Made by a program: the position numbers and the translations under genes
Origin: Comamonas testosteroni
GTDB taxonomy: Bacteria > Pseudomonadota > Gammaproteobacteria > Burkholderiales > Burkholderiaceae_C
Direction of reading: 5' to 3'
NCBI GenBank assembly: GCA_008727115.1
Contig: CP044131.1
Location: forward strand, 2,914,001-2,978,000
Length of the DNA: 64,000 nt
Notes under the pieces: generated by a model
Database searches by the model: none
The model's input: the letters and a program-made list of their open reading frames with translations, nothing else
What the model was told of the DNA's origin: nothing
In this document: positions 1 through 8,521 of the stretch, in pieces
Numbering within the stretch: position 1 is the first letter of the stretch
Layout: each line of letters starts with the position of its first letter

Positions 1-95
1 CATGCGCCAATCACATCCAGCGCAGCCAGCACCATCAGCGCCAAACCGCCTGCTACGCGCACAGCCCTATCCAGCCCACCTACATTGGTTTTCAT
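1..95 (-). CDS. DUF2892 family inner-membrane protein, 5' part only
   Basis: The reverse strand from 95 encodes about 31 residues beginning MKTNVGGLDRAVRVAGG, followed by a hydrophobic stretch rich in Leu, Ala and Val, and then leaves the window. The MKTNVGGxDRxxR start followed by a membrane segment is typical of the short DUF2892 (YgaP-like transmembrane) proteins. An AGAGGTG ribosome-binding site lies just upstream of the ATG. These proteins are often found near sulfur-transfer or ArsR-type genes, but no partner is visible here. The function is unknown. Confidence 0.7.
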   Translation of the reverse strand, partial: MKTNVGGLDRAVRVAGGLALMVLAALDVIGA

Positions 96-402
96 GGTTC
101 ACCTCTTTCTGTACCCTCATTAAACGATATATATATTTATATAATATTAAAAGATAGAAAATATCTTTGCATTCAGGCTGCACAGGGCTTGTGCAAGCCG
201 CCCAGCGCTCAGCCGGCTTGCACAGCATCTGTTTAAAAAGGAAGTCTGAAAAATGACCAGCCTCAATGAAGGCTGAGCGAGCCCCGCCCGCTGCACAGCT
301 GCAGCGTGGGCTCGCCGGCTAAAAATAGCTCGGCCTAGTCCCTCTTGATGGCTCTTAATGGCTTCAGCAGCCTCTGCGCCAGAGGCTGAGCCATTTCAAT
401 GG
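96..402. other. Intergenic stretch with AT-rich block and GC-rich hairpin
   Basis: No gene is seen. Bases 121-170 are very AT-rich and contain the imperfect inverted repeat AAGATA/TATCTT, a plausible promoter or operator for the DUF2892 gene. Bases about 278-315 form a GC-rich hairpin (CGAGCCC...GGGCTCG around GCTGCA/TGCAGC). It could end transcription of the EamA gene coming from the right, but it lacks a T run. Confidence 0.4.
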
Positions 403-1323
403 CTAGCCGCGCTTCATCCAGCGGCCGCCAAACTGGTTGACCATCATGCCCAGCAGCACGCCTGCCGTTCCCAGCCACTGCAGTCCGTTGGGGGACTCTC
501 CCAACAGCACCATGGCCGACAGCAGGCCAATCACCGGCACCAGCAGTGACAAAGGTGCCACCGTGCTGGCGGCATAGCGCTGCAGCAGGCGCGTCCACAG
601 CCCATAGCCCAGCAAAGTGGACAAGAAGGCCAGATAGGCAATCACACCCAGCTCGCGCCAGCCCATGGTTTGCAGTTGCACGAGCATGGCGTCGCCGCCT
701 TCCATCCACCACGACAGCAGCAGCAGGGGAATGATGGGAAAGATGCTGGTCCAGACAATAAAAGACACCGGCTCGTAAGAGCCCTGCTGGGCAGCCACGC
801 GCGTCAGCAAATTGGAGCCCGCCCACATGGCCGCAGCACCAACCGTCAGCACAAAGCCTGTCAGCGTCATATCCGTCGCGCCCTCACCATGCGCGGTACC
901 AATCAGCACCAGGCCTGCAAGAGCAATCAGCAAGCCCAGCCACTGCCAGCGCTGTGGCTTCTCCTGCAAAAAGGCGGCCGCCATCAGCATGGTGATAAAG
1001 GCCTGCGTCTGCAGCACCACCGACGCCATGCCCGCTGGCATGCCCAGTTTCATGCCCGTGAACAGCAAGCCAAACTGACCTACGCCCTGCACCAGGCCAT
1101 AGGCAGCCAGCAGCCCCCAGCTCAGGTTTTGGGGCCTGCGCACAAATAGCAGCAGCGGCAATGACGCTGCCGCAAAGCGCAGTGCACACAACAGGAGCGG
1201 CGACATGGTGTCCAGCCCCCACTTCATCACCACGAAGTTAAGCCCCCAGACCACGATGACGACGAGGGCGCTGATCCAGTCGGGGCGGCTCATGCCGGCT
1301 GCGGATGATGTAGGAGAGCTCAT
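403..1323 (-). CDS. EamA/DMT-family drug/metabolite exporter
   Basis: A protein of about 306 residues with two EamA repeats, giving about ten hydrophobic helices. The first repeat starts with SALVVIVVWGLNFVVMKWGL, which is characteristic of the family. Members export amino acids or other metabolites; the substrate cannot be read from sequence. The frame stays open to 1437, but the extra N-terminal part (MQAEVCKATDW...) does not look like the family. I therefore prefer the ATG at 1323 (MSSPTSSAAG) or the one at 1293 (MSRPDW). Neither has a strong ribosome-binding site. The gene precedes the left-end hairpin at 278-315. Confidence 0.8.
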   Translation of the reverse strand: MSSPTSSAAGMSRPDWISALVVIVVWGLNFVVMKWGLDTMSPLLLCALRFAAASLPLLLFVRRPQNLSWGLLAAYGLVQGVGQFGLLFTGMKLGMPAGMASVVLQTQAFITMLMAAAFLQEKPQRWQWLGLLIALAGLVLIGTAHGEGATDMTLTGFVLTVGAAAMWAGSNLLTRVAAQQGSYEPVSFIVWTSIFPIIPLLLLSWWMEGGDAMLVQLQTMGWRELGVIAYLAFLSTLLGYGLWTRLLQRYAASTVAPLSLLVPVIGLLSAMVLLGESPNGLQWLGTAGVLLGMMVNQFGGRWMKRG

Positions 1324-1457
1324 GGAAGAAATTGTCGAGGCAAGTGCTTTTATGTAACCCCCGAGTATGACGCTGCAATCCTTGCCGCTCTGCGAGAAGA
1401 GGATCCAGTCTGTCGCCTTGCAGACCTCAGCCTGCACTCCATCAAGACTGCCTGCGC

Positions 1458-2012
1458 CTATTTCAGCTCATAGCGATTGAGCTTGGCAGGCAGCATCAGC
1501 AAGGCCTTGAAGCCATAGAGAACGATCAGGGTTCCGCTGAAGTCACCCAGCATCATCACGGCGAACTTATCCATCGGCAGCCCATCGCCGCGCAGCATGG
1601 ACCAGGCCAGGTGAAGCACAGCATTGGCCAGCGCATAAACAACGCTCAACCACAGCAGCCGCTGCGGGGTGAGCTGGGCCAGCGAGGCACCCAGCCCAAA
1701 ATAACGGCGTGCCGCACAAAACGTCCCATAGGGTGCGAGCGCAGCCACAATGCCGCCGCCAAAGGAGCGAATCCAGTCATCGGGGAAGAAATACAGAAAG
1801 CAGACCAGCCAGGAGACGATCAGCAAGCCTGCTGCACCGGCCTCGGCAAACAACAGGGTGCACAGCAGCCGAACCCCGGCAGGCAGATAGATCCAGTTCA
1901 CGCCCCGGACAAACTCCAGCGAGGAGAACAGCCACTCGTTGAGCACCAGCATGAGCAGAAACAACGTGATGGTGATCAGCATCATCACAAGTTGTGTCAA
2001 AAGGTTCTTCAT
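1458..2012 (-). CDS. Conserved multi-pass membrane protein of unknown function
   Basis: A protein of 184 residues made almost entirely of hydrophobic segments, about five membrane helices. It begins MKNLLTQLVMMLITITLFLLM and has a short charged tail (LPAKLNRYELK). The layout faintly recalls the MASE1-type integral membrane sensing region, without any output domain. I do not assign a function. It is divergent from the winged-helix gene at 2106, so the two may share a control region of about 90 bp. Confidence 0.6.
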   Translation of the reverse strand: MKNLLTQLVMMLITITLFLLMLVLNEWLFSSLEFVRGVNWIYLPAGVRLLCTLLFAEAGAAGLLIVSWLVCFLYFFPDDWIRSFGGGIVAALAPYGTFCAARRYFGLGASLAQLTPQRLLWLSVVYALANAVLHLAWSMLRGDGLPMDKFAVMMLGDFSGTLIVLYGFKALLMLPAKLNRYELK

Positions 2013-2105
2013 GCTTTATCGCGGACTCTGCTTATTGGCTGCGCAGTATTATGAGCGTTGTTGTTCGCTGCTTTGCGGCGCCTTCCCCCTCGTCATCGTC
2101 TTTTC

Positions 2106-2459
2106 ATGTCAACGTCACTGTCTGCCGACATCTACCTGCGCTTTCTGGAGTTGGCGGCCACCATTCGCAACCTGCCAGTCCTGCCCGCCCTTGATCCGCT
2201 TGAAGAGCGACTGCTCACGCAGATCGCCAATGCAGGGTCGCGCCAGCAGCGCCTTTGTGTGCGCGATCTGATGGCGCAGCGTGAACTGGGCTCGCCCGCC
2301 ACCATTCACACGCGCCTGAAATCCATGCGCCAAAAAGGCTGGGTGCTGCTGGCCGACACCGAAGATGCACGGCGCAAGCAGATCGAGCTCAGTCCCGCCG
2401 CTCACCGGCATTTTGAGAAGCTCTCGCAATGCATTGTGGATGCCGCCGCCCAGCGTTGA
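2106..2459 (+). CDS. Winged-helix (MarR-like) transcriptional regulator
   Basis: A protein of about 117 residues. After an N-terminal helix come a helix-turn-helix stretch (RQQRLCVRDLMAQRELGS..TIHTRLKSMRQKGW) and a wing (VLLADTEDARRKQIELS), the arrangement of small MarR/PadR-type regulators. The frame is open from 2058, but the upstream codons (MLFAALRRLPPRHRLF) look non-coding, so the ATG at 2106 is preferred. The ligand is unknown. The divergent membrane protein gene is the obvious candidate target. A terminator follows at 2584. Confidence 0.65.
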   Translation: MSTSLSADIYLRFLELAATIRNLPVLPALDPLEERLLTQIANAGSRQQRLCVRDLMAQRELGSPATIHTRLKSMRQKGWVLLADTEDARRKQIELSPAAHRHFEKLSQCIVDAAAQR

Positions 2460-2474
2460 TATTCTTCGCTGATC

Positions 2475-2568
2475 TTTTTTGATAGCTGATACCGCTTGCC
2501 ACTCATTGATCTCAGCATAAAAAGTGCCTGAAGTCTTTTAAAGACGCAGGCATGCAGCTATCAAAAAA
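2475..2568. repeat. Intergenic inverted repeat with GATAGCTG/CAGCTATC ends
   Basis: TTTTTTGATAGCTG at 2475-2488 is matched in reverse by CAGCTATCAAAAAA at 2555-2568. The enclosed sequence contains CGCTTG. It resembles the elements at 5574-5680 and 13702-13750, so it looks like a dispersed imperfect palindromic intergenic element. Confidence 0.5.
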
Positions 2569-2583
2569 CTCATTACAAGCGAC

Positions 2584-2622
2584 AAAAAAGGCGAAGTACT
2601 TCTGCACTTCGCCTTTTTTGAT
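2584..2622. terminator. Bidirectional intrinsic terminator
   Basis: An A run, then the stem AAAGGCGAAGT / ACTTCGCCTTT around a short loop, then a T run. It sits between the regulator gene (+) and pmbA (-) and can serve both. Confidence 0.8.
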
Positions 2623-2682
2623 GTCGCGCCTGCAGCGGCCTGATGACCGCCGCTACCGCTGTAACCACCGAAAGCGTCTGAC

Positions 2683-4104
2683 TTAGCTGCCCGCCACCTT
2701 CATGCGGTTGATGAGGATGGAGCCCACGGTCTTGGCGCCGTAGTTATAGGCATCCGCGCCGATCGCCTCGATGCCCTTGAACATATCCTTCATATTGCCG
2801 GCGATGGTGATTTCATCGACGGGGAAGGCAATCTCGCCGTTCTCCACCCAGAAGCCGCTGGCGCCGCGCGAATAGTCGCCGGTCACATAGTTTACGCCCT
2901 GGCCCATCAGCTCAACCACGAACAGGCCCGTGCCCAGCTTCTTGAGCATGGCGTCCAGATCATCGCCCGCCTTGGTGCGGCGCGAAGTCATGACCAGATT
3001 GTGCGAGCCACCAGCATTGCCCGTGGTCTTCATGCCCAGCTTGCGCGCCGAGTAGCTGGACAGGAAGTAGCCTTCCACGCGACCGGCATCCACCACCTTG
3101 CGGGCCTGCACGCGCACACCTTCTTCGTCAAACGGCGAGCTGCCCTTGCCGCCCAGGATGAACGGGTCTTCTTCGATATCGATATGCTTGGGGAAGACGG
3201 GCTTGCCCATGGAGTCCAGCAAGAACGTGCTCTTGCGGTACAGCGCACCGCCGCTGACGGCCTGCACAAAGCCTCCCAGCAGACCGGCCGCCAGAGGTGA
3301 CTCGAACAGCACCGGGCATTCCACGGTAGGGATCTTTCGGCTGCCCAGGCGGCTCAGCGTGCGCTCTGCAGCGTAGCGGCCTACGGCCTCTGGCGAGGCC
3401 AGATCGGCCGCATTGCGCATGGAGCTGTACCAGTAGTCGCGCTGCATTTCGCCGTTTTTGCCGGGCAGCTTGGCAATGGGCGCGACCGACAGGCTGTGGC
3501 GCGAGCTGGCATAGCCGCCGCGAAAGCCATTGGTATGGGCCGAGAAGAAATGGCTTTGCTGGGCCGAAACACCGGCACCCTCGCTGTTGCTCACGCGGCG
3601 GTGGGTCTTGAAGGCCGCTTCCTCGCAGCGCAGCGCCATCTCGGCGGCGGCTTCGCTGGTGATGTCCCAGGGATGGAACAAATCCAGATCACGGTGCGTG
3701 CCGGGCAGCGCGATATCGGCGCTGTCGGGCAGGCGGGCAAACGGGTCTTCGGCCGTAAATCGTGCGATGTCGTAAGCGGCCTGCACGGTTTGCTGGATGG
3801 CGGCTTCGGAGAAGTCCGAAGTGCTGGCATTGCCACGGCGCTGGCCCAGATACACGGTCACGCCCAACGACTTGTCGCGGTTGCGCTCCACGGTCTCCAG
3901 CTGGCCCTTGCGCACGCTGACCGAGAGGCCGCAGCCCTCGGAAGCCTCGGCGCCCGCATCGGTTGCGCCCAGCTTCTTGGCATGGCTCAAGGCCTGGTCC
4001 ACCAGGCCTTCAAAAAAGGATTGGCTGAAGCTGAAACCGGCTTGCGGCGCGGATTGGGCCTGTGCACTGGAAGTGCTTGTATGGCTGGAGCGAGGTTTTT
4101 TCAT
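2683..4104 (-). CDS. pmbA: PmbA/TldE metalloprotease subunit
   Basis: About 473 residues. The protein shows PmbA/TldD family features: SLGVTVYLGQRRGNAST in the N-terminal domain, the NSEGAGVSAQQSHFFSAHTNG region, and the C-terminal GNAGGSHNLVM and GQGVNYVTGDYSRGASGFW motifs. PmbA is the partner of TldD in a cytoplasmic protease that processes ribosomally made peptides and degrades unfolded small proteins. The metal-binding HExxxH belongs to TldD and is absent here, as expected. An in-frame GTG at 4128 would add eight residues; I prefer the ATG at 4104 (MKKPRSSH). The gene is divergent from darP, as in many proteobacteria. Confidence 0.93.
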   Translation of the reverse strand: MKKPRSSHTSTSSAQAQSAPQAGFSFSQSFFEGLVDQALSHAKKLGATDAGAEASEGCGLSVSVRKGQLETVERNRDKSLGVTVYLGQRRGNASTSDFSEAAIQQTVQAAYDIARFTAEDPFARLPDSADIALPGTHRDLDLFHPWDITSEAAAEMALRCEEAAFKTHRRVSNSEGAGVSAQQSHFFSAHTNGFRGGYASSRHSLSVAPIAKLPGKNGEMQRDYWYSSMRNAADLASPEAVGRYAAERTLSRLGSRKIPTVECPVLFESPLAAGLLGGFVQAVSGGALYRKSTFLLDSMGKPVFPKHIDIEEDPFILGGKGSSPFDEEGVRVQARKVVDAGRVEGYFLSSYSARKLGMKTTGNAGGSHNLVMTSRRTKAGDDLDAMLKKLGTGLFVVELMGQGVNYVTGDYSRGASGFWVENGEIAFPVDEITIAGNMKDMFKGIEAIGADAYNYGAKTVGSILINRMKVAGS

Positions 4105-4169
4105 AGCGGCGGATATGATAGCCGCCACTGCAGCGCCCTCTGTGCTGCCACCGATATTGCCCCCTTACC

Positions 4170-4856
4170 ATGTCACGCAAACCCACCAAAGGCTATTTTG
4201 TTCGCGGAAAGTTCGTCGCCGAAGGCAGCGAACTGGATCTGCAACTCAAGGCCGAACTCAAAGGCACTTACGACTCCACCAAGACCGACCTGAAGCGCGA
4301 GATGGATGCGCTGCAGGACCTGGGCAAGGAGTTGACCACGCTGCGCAGCGACTTGTTCAAGCGCCTGCAACTACCCGATCAGCTGATCGACGCGCTGGCC
4401 GAAGCCAGGCGCATCACCAACTTTGAAGGCAAGCGCCGCCAGTTCCAATATGTCGGCAAGCTCATGCGCAAGCTGACCGAAGAGCAGGTCGCCGCCGTCA
4501 AGCAGGCCCTGGACGAGCAGCGCAACGGCTCGCCCAGCGAAAAAATGTCGCTGCAAATTGCCGAGCAATGGCGCGACCGTCTGGTGCTTGAGGAAACGGC
4601 CCTGTCCATCTGGCTCGATCACTTCCCCGACACCGACGTGCAGCAGCTGCGCTCGCTGATTCGCCTGTCGCGCAAGGACATCGAAAAGGCCAAGGAGCAA
4701 GCTGCAGCAGCAGCGGCTGCTGCCAGCCCCGATGCCGAGCCCAAGGAGGTCAGCAAGGGCCGCGCCTACCGCGACCTGTTCCAGCTGGTGCGCGAGCAAC
4801 TGGCCAGCGCGGGCAAGGCCGGCGCTGCCGACGCAGAAGATGACGGCGATGAGTGA
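4170..4856 (+). CDS. darP: DarP/YjgA, ribosome-associated 50S assembly factor (DUF615)
   Basis: 228 residues. The N-terminal MSRKPTKGYFVRGKFV and central KRRQFQYVGKLMR segments are hallmarks of the DUF615 family. E. coli YjgA/DarP binds late 50S precursors and helps maturation of the peptidyl-transferase region. The protein is highly charged and largely helical, with an Ala-rich linker (residues about 175-190) before the tail. Its last codons overlap the start of mog by 8 bp (ATGAGTGA), so the two are probably translated together. Confidence 0.93.
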   Translation: MSRKPTKGYFVRGKFVAEGSELDLQLKAELKGTYDSTKTDLKREMDALQDLGKELTTLRSDLFKRLQLPDQLIDALAEARRITNFEGKRRQFQYVGKLMRKLTEEQVAAVKQALDEQRNGSPSEKMSLQIAEQWRDRLVLEETALSIWLDHFPDTDVQQLRSLIRLSRKDIEKAKEQAAAAAAAASPDAEPKEVSKGRAYRDLFQLVREQLASAGKAGAADAEDDGDE

Positions 4857-5454
4857 GCCTGCGCTGCACGACGCCGTAAAAATCGGCATTGTCTCCATCA
4901 GCGACCGCGCCAGCAGCGGCGTTTATGAAGACAAGGGTCTGCCTGCGCTCAAGGAATGGCTGGGCAAGGCGCTGAAGAACCCTGTCGAGTTCGAAGCCCG
5001 CCTGATTCCCGATGAGCAAGCGGGCATCAGCGCTGCGCTAGTTGAGCTGGTGGATGCAGGCTGCTCGCTGGTGCTCACCACCGGCGGCACCGGCCCTGCG
5101 CTGCGCGATGTGACGCCCGAGGCCACGCTGGCCGTGGCCGACAAGGAAATGCCCGGTTTTGGCGAGCAGATGCGCCAGATCAGCCTGAGCTTTGTGCCCA
5201 CGGCCATTTTGTCGCGCCAGGTGGCGGTGATTCGCGGCAGCAGCCTCATCATCAATCTGCCGGGCCAGCCCAAGGCGATTGCCGAGACGCTGGAAGGCCT
5301 CAAGGACGCCAACGGCCAGCAGAAGGTCAACGGCATCTTTGCCGCCGTGCCCTACTGCATCGACCTGATTGGCGGGCCTTATCTGGAAACCCATGACGAG
5401 GTCTGCAAGGCCTTTCGTCCCAAGAGTGCGATTCGCGCACCGCGCACTGCATAA
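4849..5454 (+). CDS. mog: Molybdopterin adenylyltransferase (MogA-type)
   Basis: 201 residues. The family motifs are visible: KIGIVSISDRAS near the N-terminus, LTTGGTGPALRDVTPEAT, and SLIINLPGQPKAIAETL near the C-terminus. The enzyme adenylylates molybdopterin before molybdenum insertion, in the cytoplasm. The ATG lies inside the end of darP (8-bp overlap). The C-terminal PYCIDLIGGPYLET segment is typical of Mog. A strong terminator follows at 5506. Confidence 0.93.
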   Translation: MSEPALHDAVKIGIVSISDRASSGVYEDKGLPALKEWLGKALKNPVEFEARLIPDEQAGISAALVELVDAGCSLVLTTGGTGPALRDVTPEATLAVADKEMPGFGEQMRQISLSFVPTAILSRQVAVIRGSSLIINLPGQPKAIAETLEGLKDANGQQKVNGIFAAVPYCIDLIGGPYLETHDEVCKAFRPKSAIRAPRTA

Positions 5455-5505
5455 GCCGCAATCCATCGACAAGCTGAAGGTGCCAAAAGCGCCAGCACAG
5501 TCACA

Positions 5506-5530
5506 AAAGCAGCCCCTGGGCTGCTTTTTT
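5506..5530 (+). terminator. Intrinsic terminator after mog
   Basis: Stem AAAGCAGCCC / GGGCTGCTTT with a three-base loop, followed by a T run. Confidence 0.8.
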
Positions 5531-5823
5531 CATGCCTGCAGCGGGCAGCGCACCGCCTGTGTTTTCTCTGCTGTTGCTATCAAAAGCAAAGCTTGAGGCG
5601 CTTGTCATTGCTTTATTTCAGTGATGAATCCATGCGAAATCAATAAATATCAAGCGCAGCCAGCTATCTAATTTGATAACTGACGTGGGATTTCCCGCAA
5701 GTGCTTGCCCCGATGCCATGCCACTTTGCCAGTCCTAGCATGTTTGTTGCCTTGCAGCGAAAGCGGCCATGCGCTGCCACAGCTGCACGCTCTCTCCATA
5801 TTTCAAAATTTTCAGGAGACTCC
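5531..5823. other. Intergenic region upstream of the ABC binding protein, with a repeat-like element
   Basis: Contains GCTATCAAAAGC...GGCGCTTG (5576-5602) and CAAGCGCAGCCAGCTATC (5651-5668), a degenerate version of the palindromic elements at 2475 and 13702. The promoter of the binding-protein gene must lie here; I cannot place it. The frame of that gene is open back to 5701, but a clean AGGAGA ribosome-binding site fixes the start at 5824. Confidence 0.4.
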
Positions 5824-7032
5824 ATGCACCGCTCGTCCCCGTCTGCGCTCTCTGCCTCTTTGCTCTCGATGGCTCTGGCCGCCGCCTTTGCGGCCCCTGC
5901 CCTGGCCCAGGAGAAAGTCAAGATCGGCTTCATCACCGACATGTCCAGCCTCTACGCCGATGTGGAAGGCAAGAACGGTGCCGTCGCCATTCAGATGGCG
6001 ATTGACGACTTTGGTGGCAAGGTGCTGGGCAAGCCCATCGAGCTGCTGACGGCCGACCACCAGAACAAGGCCGATATCGCCGCCAGCAAGGCCCGCGAGT
6101 GGATTGATACGCAAGGCATCAGCCTGGTGTTCGGCGGCACCAACTCCGCCACCGCCCTGGCCATGGCCAAGGTCGCGCAGGAGAAAAAACGCGTCTTCAT
6201 CGACAACGGCGCGGGCAGCTCGGCCCTGACCAATGAGCAATGCAGCCCCTATACCGTGCACTACGCCTTCGATACTGTGGCCCTGGCCAAGGGAACGGGC
6301 GGCGCGGTGGTGGATACGGGCGGCAAGAGCTGGTTCTTCGTGACGGCCGACTATGCCTTCGGCCACGCCCTGGAGGCCGACACCAGCAAGATCATTGAGG
6401 CGCGCGGCGGCAAGGTGCTGGGCTCGGTCAAGACGCCGCTCAACGCCAGCGACTTCTCCAGCTTCATGCTGCAGGCACAGAACAGCAAGGCGCAGATTCT
6501 GGGCCTGGCCAATGCAGGCGGCGACACCATCAACTCCATCAAGGCGGCCAAGGAGTTTGGAGTGACCAAAAACATGAAGCTGGCCGGCCTGCTGGTCTTC
6601 TTCAGCGACATTCACAGTCTGGGCCTGAAGAACACCGAAGGCATGCAATTCACCGCGCCTTGGTACTGGGACATGAATGACGCATCGCGCAAGTTTGCCG
6701 ACGCCTTCATGGCCAAGACCCAGCGTCGCCCCAGCGAGATTCAGGCCGCCGACTACTCGGCCACCATGAATTACCTGAAAGCCGTGGAAAAAGCCGGCAC
6801 GCTGGATGCCGACAAGGTCATGGCCACCTGGAAGGGCATGAAGATCGACGACTTCTTCGGTCAGGGCTATATCCGCGAAGATGGCCGCTATGTGCACGAT
6901 ATGTACCTGATGCAGGTGAAATCGCCATCCGAATCCAAGGGCACCTGGGACTATTACAAGATCATCAAGAAGCTGCCCGCCGACCAGATCTGGACCACCA
7001 AGGCTGAGAGCAAGTGCCAGTACTGGCGCTAA
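5824..7032 (+). CDS. Branched-chain amino acid-type ABC transporter substrate-binding protein
   Basis: 402 residues. It has a clear signal peptide (MHRSSPSALSASLLSMALA...PALA, cleavage before QEKVKIG). The body matches the periplasmic type I binding proteins of LivJ/LivK-like systems (KIGFITDMSSLYADVEGKNG..., VFGGTNSATALAMAKVAQE). AGGAGA sits four bases before the ATG at 5824. No permease or ATPase gene is adjacent, so this is an orphan receptor. Such orphans are common in Comamonas relatives and may serve aromatic or carboxylic acid substrates. The true ligand is unknown. A terminator follows at 7062. Confidence 0.88.
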   Translation: MHRSSPSALSASLLSMALAAAFAAPALAQEKVKIGFITDMSSLYADVEGKNGAVAIQMAIDDFGGKVLGKPIELLTADHQNKADIAASKAREWIDTQGISLVFGGTNSATALAMAKVAQEKKRVFIDNGAGSSALTNEQCSPYTVHYAFDTVALAKGTGGAVVDTGGKSWFFVTADYAFGHALEADTSKIIEARGGKVLGSVKTPLNASDFSSFMLQAQNSKAQILGLANAGGDTINSIKAAKEFGVTKNMKLAGLLVFFSDIHSLGLKNTEGMQFTAPWYWDMNDASRKFADAFMAKTQRRPSEIQAADYSATMNYLKAVEKAGTLDADKVMATWKGMKIDDFFGQGYIREDGRYVHDMYLMQVKSPSESKGTWDYYKIIKKLPADQIWTTKAESKCQYWR

Positions 7033-7061
7033 AAATCCCGGGTTGATCACTGGTTGAACGC

Positions 7062-7092
7062 AAAAAGGCTTGCCCAGAGGCAAGCCTTTTTT
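7062..7092. terminator. Bidirectional intrinsic terminator
   Basis: AAAAAGGCTTG / CAAGCCTTTTT hairpin with flanking A and T runs. It lies between the binding-protein gene (+) and the DUF1329 gene (-), which converge here. Confidence 0.8.
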
Positions 7093-7135
7093 CATGGTGG
7101 AAGATGCTGGCGCATCCTCCACCAAACTAGCACTC

Positions 7136-8521
7136 TCAGTTGCCAGCGGAGCGAGCCGCCTGAGGCGTGAACATGGCAGGTGTCATGTCGTTCTTGTTCA
7201 AGATCGGACCTTTCTCACGCTCCTGAAACAGGTTGTAGGCCAGGTAGCCACCCGAGTTCAGGTCGTGATAGAAGGCCGTGCCTGCATGCCAAGCGTTGGC
7301 ATCAAACGCGTAGTAATGGTTGATGAAGGCATGCTGCCAGAGCTGACCGCGGCCATCAAAGTAGTCGCCCACCAGCGCCTGTCCGGTGTCCTCATCCAGG
7401 TACAGAACACGCTTGGAGAACAGGTGACGATAGCCGTCCTTGAGGCTCGCTTCCAGCACCCAGACGCGGCGCGGCTCATAACGCATGAATTCGGGGTTGG
7501 CGTGATTGGGCTTGATCAGGTCCGCGTACTTCACACCCTTGCCATGCACCTTGTAGGCGTTGGCGGGCACATAGATTTCACGCTTGCCCAGCATCTTCCA
7601 GTTGTAGCGCTCAGGCGAGCCATTGAACAGACGATCCGAATCAATCGTCATCTTGCCGCCGGTACCTGCCATGGGCTGGTCAAAGCCATATTCGGGAATC
7701 TGGCGCACGCGGCGTGTGCCGGGGTCGTAGCTCCAGCCCAGGCGCTTGTCCTTGCCAAAGTCCACGGGCTCCATGCTGACGCTGACGCCTCCCTTCTCAC
7801 GCTCGGGCAGCTTGGTCATGTTCATGCCCTGTGCCATGGCGCCAACCAAAGGCTGACCTGCCACATCGGGACGATTGAGCAAGCTCATGCTGCTGTTTTC
7901 AGCACGGCCCCAGACAATGCTGCCGTCGGGCAACACGTTGGCGCTGTCACGCAAGGTGAGTTCCGTGGAGGAACGGAAAGGCAGCAGGTTGTTGAATGCC
8001 AGCTCCAGCCCGGTCTTGGGAATGGGGAAAGGCATGGCACCCTTGACCGCATTGCTAACGCCTTGGCCGTCGGCATTCAATGTGGCGTTTTCTGCATTCT
8101 TCTTGGCTGAAGCACAGACAAAATCCGGATAACGGAAATCTCTATGTCCGGGATAGACAGGAATACGGAAGGTTTTGGGATATCTGGCAAACATCGCCTT
8201 CTGACCTTCTGTCAGACGCTCTGCGTATTTGCTCAGATTTTCTGCAGTGATGGTGAATACCGGCTTTTCACTGGCATAGGGATCGACAGGGTGCTGACCC
8301 GTATGTGGCTCATATTTAACGCCTTCCGGCACGCCCAGCCATTTGCCCGTGAACTCAGGCACACCGCTGGCAGTGCCCGCTTTTTCTCCTCCGGTACAAG
8401 TCAAGCTGCTTCCCAGCTTGCTCAACTCTTCAGGTGTTGCCTTGGCCCAGGCATTCCCTGCTGCGCCAACCACAAGCAAGACTGCTGCACGGCTTTGTTG
8501 CATAAATCGGCCATAGGCCAA
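7136..8521 (-). CDS. DUF1329 secreted protein, 5' end replaced by insertion sequence
   Basis: The main part of a DUF1329 (outer-membrane-lipoprotein-sorting-like) protein, recognisable from YPGHRDFRYPDFVCA, GRAENSSM, and the C-terminal RVWVLEASLKDGYRH and YLDEDTGQAL segments. Such proteins are exported and often accompany DUF1302 and transport genes in catabolic clusters. The IS903-like element at 8491-9523 splits the signal-peptide codons. The frame now runs into the IS end, starting at a TTG (8521) or an ATG (8503, MQQSR). It keeps the hydrophobic core AAVLLVVGAAGNAWA. The original product was 464 residues. Whether the present gene is expressed and exported is open. Confidence 0.85.
   Translation of the reverse strand: MAYGRFMQQSRAAVLLVVGAAGNAWAKATPEELSKLGSSLTCTGGEKAGTASGVPEFTGKWLGVPEGVKYEPHTGQHPVDPYASEKPVFTITAENLSKYAERLTEGQKAMFARYPKTFRIPVYPGHRDFRYPDFVCASAKKNAENATLNADGQGVSNAVKGAMPFPIPKTGLELAFNNLLPFRSSTELTLRDSANVLPDGSIVWGRAENSSMSLLNRPDVAGQPLVGAMAQGMNMTKLPEREKGGVSVSMEPVDFGKDKRLGWSYDPGTRRVRQIPEYGFDQPMAGTGGKMTIDSDRLFNGSPERYNWKMLGKREIYVPANAYKVHGKGVKYADLIKPNHANPEFMRYEPRRVWVLEASLKDGYRHLFSKRVLYLDEDTGQALVGDYFDGRGQLWQHAFINHYYAFDANAWHAGTAFYHDLNSGGYLAYNLFQEREKGPILNKNDMTPAMFTPQAARSAGN

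Noticed and set aside
5812..7125. 437-codon reverse frame over the ABC binding-protein gene
   Set aside because: The forward frame has a signal peptide, a family match and a ribosome-binding site; the reverse one has none.
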